Below are positions 16,384 through 25,044 of a stretch of 64,000 nt of DNA, one piece after another. A program made the translations under genes and the position numbers. The stretch lies in NCBI RefSeq assembly GCF_000367365.1, contig NZ_BARF01000047.1:183191-247190 (forward strand). Direction: 5' to 3'. The stretch's first letter is position 1. The number at the start of each line of letters is the position of its first letter. The notes beneath the pieces are model-generated. The model had not been told where the DNA came from. It worked only from the letters and a program-made list of their open reading frames with translations, and ran no database searches. This DNA comes from Streptomyces prunicolor NBRC 13075 (GTDB taxonomy: Bacteria; Actinomycetota; Actinomycetes; Streptomycetales; Streptomycetaceae).

Positions 16384-16440
16384 ACCGGTCTGGACCAATC
16401 ATGGCGGCATGTCTTGACACCGTGATTGGTCCATACCAAC
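16384..16440 (+). promoter_or_regulatory. Pair of DasR-like operator sites at the chitinase promoter
   Basis: Site 1 (16384-16399) matches 13 of 16 bases, and site 2 (16425-16440) 11 of 16, of the DasR consensus as I recall it (ACTGGTCTAGACCAGT). The two share an exact 11-bp inverted repeat, TGGACCAATCA (16391-16401) and TGATTGGTCCA (16423-16433). A consensus -35 hexamer TTGACA (16414-16419) lies between them. DasR represses chitinase genes until N-acetylglucosamine metabolites accumulate, so this layout is what a GlcNAc-controlled chitinase should have. Confidence 0.7.
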
Positions 16441-16496
16441 TTGGTTGCGCACCCTCTTGCACTCCCGAATCACCCCCATTACTTCAGGGAGATCGC

Positions 16497-18182
16497 GTGC
16501 GCGACACACTCAGACGCTCCAGACATCGGCTCCTCGCCCTGCTCGGTACCGCCGCCCTGGCCATGGCCGGGGCGATCGCGTTGCCCGGCACCGCGGAGGC
16601 GGCCAACGTCCTGACCAACCCCGGCTTCGAGTCGGGCAGTCTCTCCTCCTGGTCCTGCACCGGAAACCTCGGCTCGGTCGTCTCCACGCCCGTGCACGGC
16701 GGGACCAAAGCCCTTGCGGGCGCGGTGAGTTCGAGCGACACCGCACAGTGCTCCCAGACGGTCGCCGTGCAGCCGAGCACGACGTACTCGCTCAGCGGCT
16801 GGGTGCGCGGCAGTTATGTCTACCTCGGTGTCAACGGCGGTTCCTCGACGTGGACTTCGTCCCCGTCGGCGTACAGCCAGCTGACGACGTCCTTCACCAC
16901 CACCGCCTCGCAGACCAGCGCCACCATCTACGTCCACGGCTGGTACGCGCAGGGCACCTACTACGCGGACGACATCAGCCTCGACGGCCCGGGCGGTGGC
17001 GGCGGTGGCGACACCCAGGCCCCGACCGCGCCGACCGCACTGACCTCCACGGCCAAGACGTCGTCGACCGTGTCCCTGTCGTGGGGCGCCTCCACGGACA
17101 ACGTGGGCGTCACGGCGTACGACATCTACAGCGGTGCGAACCAGGTCCTCAGCGTCTCCGGTACGAGCGGCACGGTCACCGGGCTCGCGGCCAGCACCGC
17201 CTACACGTTCACCGTGAAGGCGCGCGACGCGGCCGGGAACAGTTCGGCGGCCTCGGGCGCGGTGAGCGTCACGACGAGTGCCGGCACCGGCGGCGGCACC
17301 GGGTTCACCCAGGCCGCGCCGTATCTCTACGAGGGCTGGGGCGATCCGCCGAGCCCGAGCACGGTGATGAGCGCGACCGGCATCAAGTGGTTCACGATGG
17401 CGTTCGTGCTCGACTCCGGTGGCTGCAACCCGAGTTGGGACGGCAGTCGCCCGCTGACCGGTGGCGTCGACCAGACCGCCATCAACCAGATCCGTGCGGC
17501 CGGCGGTGACATCGTGCCGTCGTTCGGCGGCTGGTCGGGCAGCAAGCTCGGCGCCAACTGCTCCTCGGCGAGCGCCCTCGCCGGGGCGCTGCAGAAGGTG
17601 ATCACCGCCTACGGCCTCAAGGCCATCGACATGGACATCGAGAACTCGGACGAGTTCGAGAACGAGGCCGTGCAGGCGAAAATCCTGACCGCGCTGAAGA
17701 CCGTCAAGGCCAACAACCCGGGCCTGCGCACGATCGTCACCTTCGGCACCTCGACGACCGGCCCGACGTACTACGGCAACCGGCTCATCGAGCAGGCGCA
17801 GTCGCTCAACGCCGGCATCGACGTCTTCACCATCATGCCGTTCGACTTCGGCGGCGGCGCCGACATGTACGGCAACACGGTCGCCGCGGCCGAGGGCCTG
17901 AAGACCAAGCTGAAGTCCACCTTCGGGTGGGACGACGCGACGGCCTACTCGCACATCGGCATCTCGGGCATGAACGGTCTGTCGGACCAGTCGGAGACCA
18001 CAACTCCCGCCATCTGGACGCAGATCCGTGACTGGTCGAACTCGCACCACATCGCCCGGCTCGCCTTCTGGTCGGTCAACCGCGACCGCGGGTGCGCCGG
18101 TGGCGGAGTGGTGAGCAACTGCTCCGGCATCAGCCAGAACACCTGGCAGTTCACCTCCATCACGGCCGGTTTCACCGGCTGA
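16497..18182 (+). CDS. Secreted GH18 chitinase with carbohydrate-binding and FnIII modules
   Basis: A 561-residue exported enzyme, GTG 16497 behind GGGAG. Order of parts: signal peptide (residues 1-36, cut after TAEA), a CBM4/16-like beta-sandwich (about 37-165), a Gly linker, one fibronectin type III domain (about 172-260), and a GH18 barrel. The catalytic strand reads LKAIDMDIE: the last Asp and the acid Glu of DxxDxDxE are present, but the first Asp is Lys, as in some actinobacterial GH18 subfamilies. It hydrolyses chitin or related GlcNAc polymers outside the cell. Confidence 0.88.
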   Translation: MRDTLRRSRHRLLALLGTAALAMAGAIALPGTAEAANVLTNPGFESGSLSSWSCTGNLGSVVSTPVHGGTKALAGAVSSSDTAQCSQTVAVQPSTTYSLSGWVRGSYVYLGVNGGSSTWTSSPSAYSQLTTSFTTTASQTSATIYVHGWYAQGTYYADDISLDGPGGGGGGDTQAPTAPTALTSTAKTSSTVSLSWGASTDNVGVTAYDIYSGANQVLSVSGTSGTVTGLAASTAYTFTVKARDAAGNSSAASGAVSVTTSAGTGGGTGFTQAAPYLYEGWGDPPSPSTVMSATGIKWFTMAFVLDSGGCNPSWDGSRPLTGGVDQTAINQIRAAGGDIVPSFGGWSGSKLGANCSSASALAGALQKVITAYGLKAIDMDIENSDEFENEAVQAKILTALKTVKANNPGLRTIVTFGTSTTGPTYYGNRLIEQAQSLNAGIDVFTIMPFDFGGGADMYGNTVAAAEGLKTKLKSTFGWDDATAYSHIGISGMNGLSDQSETTTPAIWTQIRDWSNSHHIARLAFWSVNRDRGCAGGGVVSNCSGISQNTWQFTSITAGFTG

Positions 18183-18197
18183 CGACCCCCACCCTTG

Positions 18198-18228
18198 GCG
18201 GCCGGTCCCCCGTGGGGGCCGGCCGCCT
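18198..18228. terminator. GC-rich hairpin between convergent chitinase and fucosidase genes
   Basis: GGCGGCCGG at the left pairs with CCGGCCGCC at the right, extended by C/G pairs with one bulged T, closing on a GTG loop. It lies 16 bp after the chitinase stop and 32 bp beyond the fucosidase stop, suited to stop both transcripts. Confidence 0.8.
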
Positions 18229-18259
18229 CGGTGTGTGCCCCGACGGTCGGCTCCGTCGG

Positions 18260-19510
18260 TCAGAAACGGCCCGAGCCCCGGTACAGCTCCAACTCCCCGT
18301 CCAGCTCCACGGCGAGGACCGTGGCGAGCGGGTCGAGGTCGGCCAGGGGCGGCGGGTCGATCCACAACTGCCCTACGGCCTCGTGCAGTCCGCCGACGAC
18401 CCGGTGGGCGAGTTCGGTGCCGGTGCCGAGCACGGTGACACGGCGGACCGGGGTGACCAGCCCTCGGACCCCGATCTCGGCGCGCGGGATGTCGTACAGG
18501 GTGAGATAGAGGGTGCGCCGGTCGGCGGAGAGGGTGCTCGGCCCGTAGTGGTGCCCGGCCGGGAGCCCGCGCACCGTGCCGTACACGGCGTCGGCGTGCT
18601 TGCGGATCCACTCCCCCAGGCCTTCGAGGCGTTCGACCTGCGGCTGCGGGATGGTGCCGTCCTCCATCGGGCCCACGTCGAGGAGGAGGTTGCCGCCCCC
18701 GCCGATCGTCTCCGTGAAGTAACGCACCAGCTGGCTCAGCGACTTGTGGTTGTCGTCGTGGTGCTGGTACCCCCACGAGTCGTTGATGGTGAGGCACAAC
18801 TCCCAGGGCCCGTCCGGGGGTTCGACGGGTGCGCCCTGCTCCGGTGTCGCGTAGTCGCCCTCGCTGAGCATGCGGGCGTTGAAGACGACGTCCGGCGAGT
18901 ACGAGCGGATGAGCGCGGCGAGTTCCTTGATGCGCCACTGCTCCTCGCTGCGGTCCCACTCGCCGTCGAACCACATCAGGTCGGGCCGGTAGCGGGAGGC
19001 CAACTCCCGTATCTGGCCGTTCCGGTAGACGATGAACCGCTCCCAGGCTTCGAGGTCCTCGTCCTCGGCCGAGCACTCCGAGTAGCGGTTGTCCTCCTGC
19101 TCCGGCGGGCGGCCCGGCTTGCGGGTGGTGGCGTAGTCGGGGTGGTTCCAGTCGGAGTGCGAGTAGTAGAGGCCGACCTTCAGACCCTGTTCGCGGAGCG
19201 CGTCGGCGTAGCCGGTGATGTAGTCCTTGCCGAGGTCGAGTTCACCGAACTCCGTGTCCCACAGGGCGACACCGTCGTGGTGACGGCTCGTCAGGACGGC
19301 GTACCTGGCGCCGGCGCGGGCGAACAGGTCGGCCCAGGCGCGCGGTTCGTACCTCGCGCCGGTGAAGCGGTCGAGCTGGGACATGTACCGGTCGTGCGGC
19401 ACGATGTCGTCGTAGAACGACCAGGACTCCTGGACGCCGTCGACGGCGTAGATCCCCCAGTGGACGAAGATCCCCAACTTGGCGTCGGTGAACCACGGTT
19501 GCACGGTCAC
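18260..19510 (-). CDS. GH29 alpha-L-fucosidase
   Basis: A 416-residue enzyme starting with GTG 19510 behind GGGAG. GH29 landmarks: WFTDAKLGIFVHWGIYAVDG at the N-terminus, LTSRHHDGVALWDTE, and the nucleophile Asp in DLMWFDGEWD. A short beta-sandwich domain ends the protein. It has no signal peptide, so it is probably cytoplasmic and acts on imported fucosylated oligosaccharides. It follows the alpha-mannosidase on the same strand (91-bp gap with a terminator). Confidence 0.92.
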   Translation of the reverse strand: MTVQPWFTDAKLGIFVHWGIYAVDGVQESWSFYDDIVPHDRYMSQLDRFTGARYEPRAWADLFARAGARYAVLTSRHHDGVALWDTEFGELDLGKDYITGYADALREQGLKVGLYYSHSDWNHPDYATTRKPGRPPEQEDNRYSECSAEDEDLEAWERFIVYRNGQIRELASRYRPDLMWFDGEWDRSEEQWRIKELAALIRSYSPDVVFNARMLSEGDYATPEQGAPVEPPDGPWELCLTINDSWGYQHHDDNHKSLSQLVRYFTETIGGGGNLLLDVGPMEDGTIPQPQVERLEGLGEWIRKHADAVYGTVRGLPAGHHYGPSTLSADRRTLYLTLYDIPRAEIGVRGLVTPVRRVTVLGTGTELAHRVVGGLHEAVGQLWIDPPPLADLDPLATVLAVELDGELELYRGSGRF

Positions 19511-19551
19511 GGCTGAACTCCCTTTGCGTACAGGGCGAGTTGGGAGATGAA

Positions 19552-19592
19552 GAGGGGCGGGCCCGGCGGCACCGATGCCGGTCCCGCCCCTC
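19552..19592 (-). terminator. Hairpin after the alpha-mannosidase gene
   Basis: GAGGGGCGG(G) at 19552-19561 pairs with CCCGCCCCTC at 19583-19592. An inner CCGGC/GCCGG pairing makes a long two-part stem. It lies just past the mannosidase stop (19602, minus strand) and before the fucosidase start, so it should reduce read-through between the two. Confidence 0.75.
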
Positions 19593-19601
19593 CCCCGGGT
19601 G

Positions 19602-22600
19602 CTACTGGCCCGCGCCCGCCCGCTGCAGACGGAGCGTCAGGATCTGGAAGGGCCGCAGGGCGACGGCGACCGAATCGCCGTCGACAGAGACCTCGTCCGC
19701 CAACGGGCGCTCCAGCAGGTCGGTGATCCGCGCGCCGGCGAGGGCGAAGCCCGTGCGCAGTGTGCCCTGGGCGCGGCCGCCGCTCGACTCGTAGAGGCGG
19801 ACCACGACGTCGCCGGACTCGTCGTCGGCGAGCTTGACCGCCTCGACGGTGATGCCGTCGCCGTCGACGGAGACGAGCGGCTCCGGGGCGCCGCCCGAAT
19901 CGGCCACCCGCAGCGGGAGGTTGAGGGCGTAGCCCTCGGCGACGGCGTCCTCGATGCTCGCGCCGGGCAGCAGCGAGTAGACGAAGCGGTGCCTGCCCTG
20001 GTCGGCGCCCGGGTCCGGGATGCGCGGGGCGCGAACCAGGCTCAGGCGGACCGTGGTCGTCGTGCCGCCGTCCTCGCGGACCGTGCGGGAGACGTCGTGG
20101 CCGTACGTCGAGTCGTTGATGACGGCGACGCCGTAGCCGGGCTCGGCGAGGTGCACCCAGCGGTGGCCGGAGACCTCGAAACGGGCCGCCTCCCAGCTGG
20201 TGTTGGTGTGCGTGGGCCGCTGGATGTGGCCGAACTGGATCTCGGCGGAGGAGTGCGCCGCCCGGATGTCCACCGGGAAGCCGGCCTTGAGGAACTTCTC
20301 GGCCTCGTGCCAGTCGATGTCGGTCTCGAAGTCGATGCGGGCGCTGCCCGCGCGGACGGTGATCGTCTGCACGATCTTCGAGCCCTTGCCGAAGGACCGT
20401 TCCACGCGGATCGCGCCGAGCAGCGGGTCCTGCTCGACGACGGTGATCGAGTCGGCGTCGAGGAGGTCGGTGAAGCGGTTCTTGTAGTGCTTGTCGACGT
20501 CCCAGGCGTCCCAGTAGTTCGGGAGGTCGGTGTGCAGGCGCAGCAAGTTGCCCTGGTCCGCGAGGACTTCACGGCCGCCGTGTCGCAGGTCGCGCACGGA
20601 GGCGAGGGTGCCGTCGTCGGCGAGTTCGACGCGGACGATGCCGTTGTCGAGGACGCGGTCGGTGACGGTCACTGCCTGCGGGACGTACTCGGCGGCCAGC
20701 GGGGCGGTGCCGTTCGCGGGGACCGTCGCGTACATCGGGACGCCGGTCGCGGTGCGGATGACCTCGGCGCGGTCGTAGGGGCTGGTGTTGAAGACGCGGG
20801 TACCGCCGCCGCCCAGCGCGGCCACGGCCGTTGCCGTCAGCTCCTCCAACTCCGTTGCCACGCGGGCGTATTCGGCCTCGGCCTCGCGGTGCACCCAGGC
20901 GATCGAGGAGCCCGGCAGGATGTCGTGGAACTGGTGCAGCAGCACCGTCTTCCACAGCTTGTCGAGCTTCTCGTACGGGTACGCGTAGCCCGGCGCGTGC
21001 AGCGCGGCGGTGGTCGCCCACAACTCCGCCTCGCGCAGCTTGTGTTCGCTGCGCCGGTTGCCCTGCTTGGTGCGGGCCTGGGAGGTGTAGGTGGCGCGGT
21101 GGAGCTCCAGGTAGAGCTCGCCGACCCAGACGGGGGCGTCCGGGTACTCGGCGCGGGCCTTGGCGAAGAACTCGTCCGGGTGCTCTACGACGACCTTCGG
21201 CGAGCCCTCCAAGTCGGCGAGCCTGCGCGCCCGTTCCATGATCTCGCGGGTCGGGCCGCCACCGCCGTCGCCCCAGCCGAAGGGGGCCAGGGAGCGGGTG
21301 GCGTTGCCCTTCTCCTGGTAGTTGCGGACCGCGCGGGACATCTCCTCGCCGCTGAAGCGGGCGTTGTAGGTGTCGACCGGCGGGAAGTGCGTGAAGATGC
21401 GGGTGCCGTCGATGCCCTCCCACCAGAAGGTGTGGTGAGGGAACTTGTTGGTCTGGTTCCAGGAGATCTTCTGGGTGAGGAACCACTCGTTGCCCGCCAG
21501 CTTGGCGAGCTGCGGGTAGGCCGCGTTGTAGCCGAAGGAGTCGGGCAGCCAGACGCCCTTGGTCTCGACGCCGAAGTGCTCGATGAAGAACCGCTTGCCG
21601 TGCACGAGTTGGCGGGCGATGGCCTCGCCGCCGGGCAGGTTGCCGTCGGACTCGACCCACATGCCGCCGACCGGCGCCCACTGTCCGCGCTTGACGGACT
21701 CCTGGATGCGGGCCCACACCTGCGGGTAGTTGTCGCGCACCCACTCGTACTGCTGGGCCTGCGAGCAGGCGAAGATGAAGTCCTCGTACTCGTCGGCCAG
21801 GGACGTCACGTTCGAGAAGGTGCGGGACGTCTTGCGCTTGGTCTCGCGGATCGGCCACAGCCACGCCGAGTCGATGTGCGCGTGCCCGACACCGGAGATG
21901 ACGTGCGCGCTGGCGTTGGCGGGCTTCGACAGCACGGGCTTCAGCGCGGCCCGTACGTCGGCGGCCGTACCGGCGACGTCGTCCAGGTCGAGGAGGTCCA
22001 GGGCGCGGTCGAGGGCGTGCATGATCTCGTGCCGGCGGGGGTCGTGCTCGCCCAGTTCCAGCATCAGTTCGCGCAGCACCTGGACGTCGAGGTCGAGGTG
22101 GAAGACCTCCTCGTCGAGGACGGCGAGGTCGGCGCGGCGGAATGTGTACAGTGGACGGTCGCCTGCCGTCAGTACATCGCCGAGGGGTGTCGGCTCCGAG
22201 AAGTTGTTGGCGAGGATGTCGGGGTTGGAGGCCGCCTCGACCAGGTAGTCGATCACCTCGCCGCCGGTCGCCGGGTTGGCGATCGCCACGTACTGGTTGA
22301 GCGGGTTGACCGCCTTCAGCGGCGTCCCGTCGGCGAGGTGGACCAGGGCCTCGGCCTGGTTGCCGGGCCAGTCGCCGACGAAGCCGAGGTCGATGACGGC
22401 CTCGACGCGCTTCCCGGCCCACTCCTCCGGCACCTGTCCGCGCATCCGGAACCAGGTGGTGCCCCAGGGCGGACCCCACGGGGTGTCCATCGCGAAGGGC
22501 GCATACAGCGCCGCCGCGGCCTCCTCGAAGGGAACGGGCTCACCGGGCGCCTGCCAGGCCTCGACCGTGAAGGGCGCGGTGGCCGCGTAGATCGCCGGCT

Positions 22601-22661
22601 TGATGCGCTGGTCATGGGCGCGCTGGACGCGCTCCTCGATCCGGCTGCGTTCGTCGTGCAT
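19602..22661 (-). CDS. GH38 alpha-mannosidase
   Basis: A 1019-residue cytoplasmic enzyme, ATG 22661 behind GGAG. GH38 signatures: zinc site GVGHAHIDSAWLWP, the catalytic nucleophile region GGMWVESDGNLPGGEA, a middle three-helix domain, and a long beta-sandwich C-terminal part. It removes terminal alpha-mannose from oligosaccharides such as N-glycan cores or yeast mannan fragments. An AAGCGCTT palindrome and short repeats lie upstream (22662-22795). With the GH4, GH2 and GH29 genes it points to mixed mannose/galactose/fucose glycans. Confidence 0.93.
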   Translation of the reverse strand: MHDERSRIEERVQRAHDQRIKPAIYAATAPFTVEAWQAPGEPVPFEEAAAALYAPFAMDTPWGPPWGTTWFRMRGQVPEEWAGKRVEAVIDLGFVGDWPGNQAEALVHLADGTPLKAVNPLNQYVAIANPATGGEVIDYLVEAASNPDILANNFSEPTPLGDVLTAGDRPLYTFRRADLAVLDEEVFHLDLDVQVLRELMLELGEHDPRRHEIMHALDRALDLLDLDDVAGTAADVRAALKPVLSKPANASAHVISGVGHAHIDSAWLWPIRETKRKTSRTFSNVTSLADEYEDFIFACSQAQQYEWVRDNYPQVWARIQESVKRGQWAPVGGMWVESDGNLPGGEAIARQLVHGKRFFIEHFGVETKGVWLPDSFGYNAAYPQLAKLAGNEWFLTQKISWNQTNKFPHHTFWWEGIDGTRIFTHFPPVDTYNARFSGEEMSRAVRNYQEKGNATRSLAPFGWGDGGGGPTREIMERARRLADLEGSPKVVVEHPDEFFAKARAEYPDAPVWVGELYLELHRATYTSQARTKQGNRRSEHKLREAELWATTAALHAPGYAYPYEKLDKLWKTVLLHQFHDILPGSSIAWVHREAEAEYARVATELEELTATAVAALGGGGTRVFNTSPYDRAEVIRTATGVPMYATVPANGTAPLAAEYVPQAVTVTDRVLDNGIVRVELADDGTLASVRDLRHGGREVLADQGNLLRLHTDLPNYWDAWDVDKHYKNRFTDLLDADSITVVEQDPLLGAIRVERSFGKGSKIVQTITVRAGSARIDFETDIDWHEAEKFLKAGFPVDIRAAHSSAEIQFGHIQRPTHTNTSWEAARFEVSGHRWVHLAEPGYGVAVINDSTYGHDVSRTVREDGGTTTTVRLSLVRAPRIPDPGADQGRHRFVYSLLPGASIEDAVAEGYALNLPLRVADSGGAPEPLVSVDGDGITVEAVKLADDESGDVVVRLYESSGGRAQGTLRTGFALAGARITDLLERPLADEVSVDGDSVAVALRPFQILTLRLQRAGAGQ

Positions 22662-22773
22662 GGGAGGTCTCCAGGGAACCAGGGAGCTGCTGAGAACTTG
22701 GGGAACTGTCGAGAACTCGCTGCGGAGGACTCGGGGTACGGTCGCGAACTGGGGATGCTGTCGTGAACTTGGG

Positions 22774-22785
22774 GAAAGCGCTTAC
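22774..22785. promoter_or_regulatory. LacI-type operator half-consensus upstream of the mannosidase
   Basis: GAAAGCGCTTAC contains the perfect palindrome AAGCGCTT (22776-22783), the core of LacI/GalR operators, placed about 115 bp ahead of the GH38 start. The same region carries a direct repeat, GAACTTGGGGAA, at about 22694 and 22765. No LacI gene is visible in the window. Confidence 0.45.
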
Positions 22786-22795
22786 TGAAGAGTGC

Positions 22796-24133
22796 CTACT
22801 TAAGGTACGCCAGGCCCGGGTGGACCTCGGTGTAGCCCTCGACCAGTCGGCGCGCGACGTTCACGGAGTCGACCAGCGGGTGCAGCGCGAAGGCCTTCAC
22901 CGCCGTCGTACGGGAGCCGTTCTCGGCCGCCGCGAGGACCTCGCGCTCGACGCCCTTGACCGCGCAGACCAGACCGGTGGCGTGGTCGGGCAGCGGGGCC
23001 ACGGCGACGGGGTGGGCGCCGTTGGCGTCGACCAGGCACGGCACCTCGATGACGGCGTCCGTGTCGAGGACGGACAGCGCGCCCTGGTTGCGCACGTTGA
23101 GGATCAGGGTGGTGCGCTCGTCGCGGGCGATGGCCCGCATCAGGGCGAGGGCGACCTTCTCGTACCCGCCGGAGAGGTCGTCGGCGTCCCGTTCACCGGC
23201 GCCGGCCGTCTCCCGGTTCTCCGCCATGTAGGTCGCCTCGCGCTCGGCGCGGGTGCGGTCCCAGGCGGTCAGCGCGGCGGTGTCGGGGCGCTTCATCTCG
23301 TCGTAGAACTGGGCCTGTTGGTCGCGCAGGAACGCGCCGCGGGTCTTCTCGACCTCGCTGTAGGCGCGGACGGTCTCGCGGTTGAAGTAGTAGTAGTGCA
23401 GGTACTCGTTCGGGATGGCGCCGAGCGACTGGAGCCAGTCGGTGCCGAAGAGCTTGCCCTCCTCGAAGGAGCCGAGCAGGTCCGGGTCGGCGAGCAGGCG
23501 CGGGAGTTCGTCGCGGCCTGCGACGCGCAGGCCTCGTACCCAGCCGAGGTGGTTGAGGCCGACGTAGTCGATGAAGGCCTCGCGCGGGTTCGCGCCGAGG
23601 ACCGTGGCGATACGGCGGCCGAGGCCGACCGGGGAGTCGCAGATGCCGATGACGCGGTCGCCGAGGTGGCGGGACATGGCCTCGGTGACCAGGCCCGCCG
23701 GGTTGGTGAAGTTGATGACCCAGGCGTCGGGGGCGAGGCGGGCCACGCGCTGGGCGATGTCGACGGCGACAGGGACGGTTCGTAGACCATAGGCAATACC
23801 GCCGGCGCCGACCGTCTCCTGGCCGAGGACGCCCTGCGCGAGGGCCACCCGCTCGTCGTTGGCCCGTCCCTCCAGGCCGCCGACGCGGATCGCGGAGAAG
23901 ATGAAGTCGGCGCCTCGCAGGGCCTCGTCGAGGTCCGTGGTGGCGGTGACGGTGGGGGCGTCGGGCACGGTGGCGGCCTGTTCGGCCAGTACACGGGCGA
24001 CCGCATACAGTCGACTGTCGTCGAGGTCATGCAACACCACCTCGGTGACCCGGCCCTCGCCGCGGTCCGTCAGGAGTGCCCCGTACACGAGCGGCACCCG
24101 GAACCCGCCGCCGCCCAGAATCGTCAGCTTCAC
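22796..24133 (-). CDS. GH4 family glycosidase (6-phospho-beta-glucosidase type)
   Basis: A 445-residue enzyme. GTG 24133 (VKLTILGGGGFR) is chosen because AGGAAAGG lies 7 bp upstream and it overlaps the DeoR stop by 4 bp. The Rossmann start binds NAD. The catalytic metal site is read from GICDSPVGLG (Cys) and YVGLNHLGW (His), with NFTNPAGLVTEA between; this set is typical of 6-phospho-beta-glucosidases. GH4 enzymes cleave by an NAD/Mn redox mechanism. No PTS is nearby; the divergent PfkB kinase could supply the phosphate. Confidence 0.9.
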   Translation of the reverse strand: MKLTILGGGGFRVPLVYGALLTDRGEGRVTEVVLHDLDDSRLYAVARVLAEQAATVPDAPTVTATTDLDEALRGADFIFSAIRVGGLEGRANDERVALAQGVLGQETVGAGGIAYGLRTVPVAVDIAQRVARLAPDAWVINFTNPAGLVTEAMSRHLGDRVIGICDSPVGLGRRIATVLGANPREAFIDYVGLNHLGWVRGLRVAGRDELPRLLADPDLLGSFEEGKLFGTDWLQSLGAIPNEYLHYYYFNRETVRAYSEVEKTRGAFLRDQQAQFYDEMKRPDTAALTAWDRTRAEREATYMAENRETAGAGERDADDLSGGYEKVALALMRAIARDERTTLILNVRNQGALSVLDTDAVIEVPCLVDANGAHPVAVAPLPDHATGLVCAVKGVEREVLAAAENGSRTTAVKAFALHPLVDSVNVARRLVEGYTEVHPGLAYLK

Positions 24134-24915
24134 GCTTTCACCTTTCCTGCCACGACGACCTCGACGCCCGCTTCCTCCAGGGAGGAACGGGTCACCGGGT
24201 CGACCGGGGCGTTCGTCACCACCGCGTCCAGGTCCTCGGGACCGCACACCTTCGCCATCCCCGTCCCCGGGAACTTCTGCGCGTCGGCGAGCAGCACGAC
24301 CTTGTCGGCGGCCTTGATCATGGCTCGTTTGACCGGCACCTCGACGACCGTCGTGTCCATCACCTGGCCGCCGGGCCGCACTCCGCTGGTGCCGAGGAAG
24401 AGCCAGTCGGCGTGCAGCTGGCGCAGGTTGTCCTCGGTGAGGAAGCCCACCAGGGAGCGGTACTCGCGCCGGACCATGCCGCCGAGCAGCACCAGTTCGA
24501 TGCCCTCGTCGTCGGCCAGCTCCTCGTAGACCACGAGGTTGCTGGTGATCACGGTGAGCCGGCGGCCGTGCAGCTGGCGGGCCAGCCGGTAGGCGGTGGT
24601 GCCGATGTCGAGGAGGACCGACTGGCCGTCCGCGACCATGGCGGCGGCGCGCGCGGCTATCGCGTCCTTCTCGGCCACCCGCACCTCGGCGACCTCGGCG
24701 AAGGGCTGGTCGCCCTCGTCGGCCACGGCACCGCCGTGGACGCGCGTGAGCAGTCCGTCCTCCTCCAGTTTGAGCAGATCGCGCCTGATAGTGGCGGGGC
24801 TCACACCCAGCTGCTCGGAGAGATCGGTCACGGCCGCGGGGCCCCCTGAGCGCAGGGCCCGCAGGATGAGTTGATGTCGTCGTTCTGCCAGCACGTCGCG
24901 AACACTACTCGTCAT
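24130..24915 (-). CDS. DeoR-family transcriptional regulator
   Basis: A 261-residue protein. ATG 24915 is used; a TTG at 24921 would add two residues. The N-terminal winged helix reads RRHQLILRALR, then TDLSEQLGVSPATIRRDLLKLEEDGLLTRVHGG. The C-terminal DeoRC sensor domain (LDIGTTAYRLARQL, VITSNLVVYEEL, GTSGV) normally binds a sugar phosphate. It overlaps the GH4 gene by 4 bp and is divergent from the PfkB/ABC operon, so it is the best candidate for controlling both. Confidence 0.92.
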   Translation of the reverse strand: MTSSVRDVLAERRHQLILRALRSGGPAAVTDLSEQLGVSPATIRRDLLKLEEDGLLTRVHGGAVADEGDQPFAEVAEVRVAEKDAIAARAAAMVADGQSVLLDIGTTAYRLARQLHGRRLTVITSNLVVYEELADDEGIELVLLGGMVRREYRSLVGFLTEDNLRQLHADWLFLGTSGVRPGGQVMDTTVVEVPVKRAMIKAADKVVLLADAQKFPGTGMAKVCGPEDLDAVVTNAPVDPVTRSSLEEAGVEVVVAGKVKA

Positions 24916-25044
24916 CTTCAATCATTTCTATGCTCAGTTCTGCTTGGGTATTGACCAATCTCGTCGAGCAGCGCACGATTCCGGTCACCGAAATGAAGAG
25001 TTTTGACGACTCTCCAGACGACGTGCCGACGAGAGGATGCGCGC

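Noticed and set aside
19575..22766. A very long open frame (over 1000 codons) antisense to the alpha-mannosidase
   Set aside because: It mirrors the third-position GC pattern of the real gene on the other strand. It has no recognisable domain, while the minus-strand product has intact GH38 motifs.
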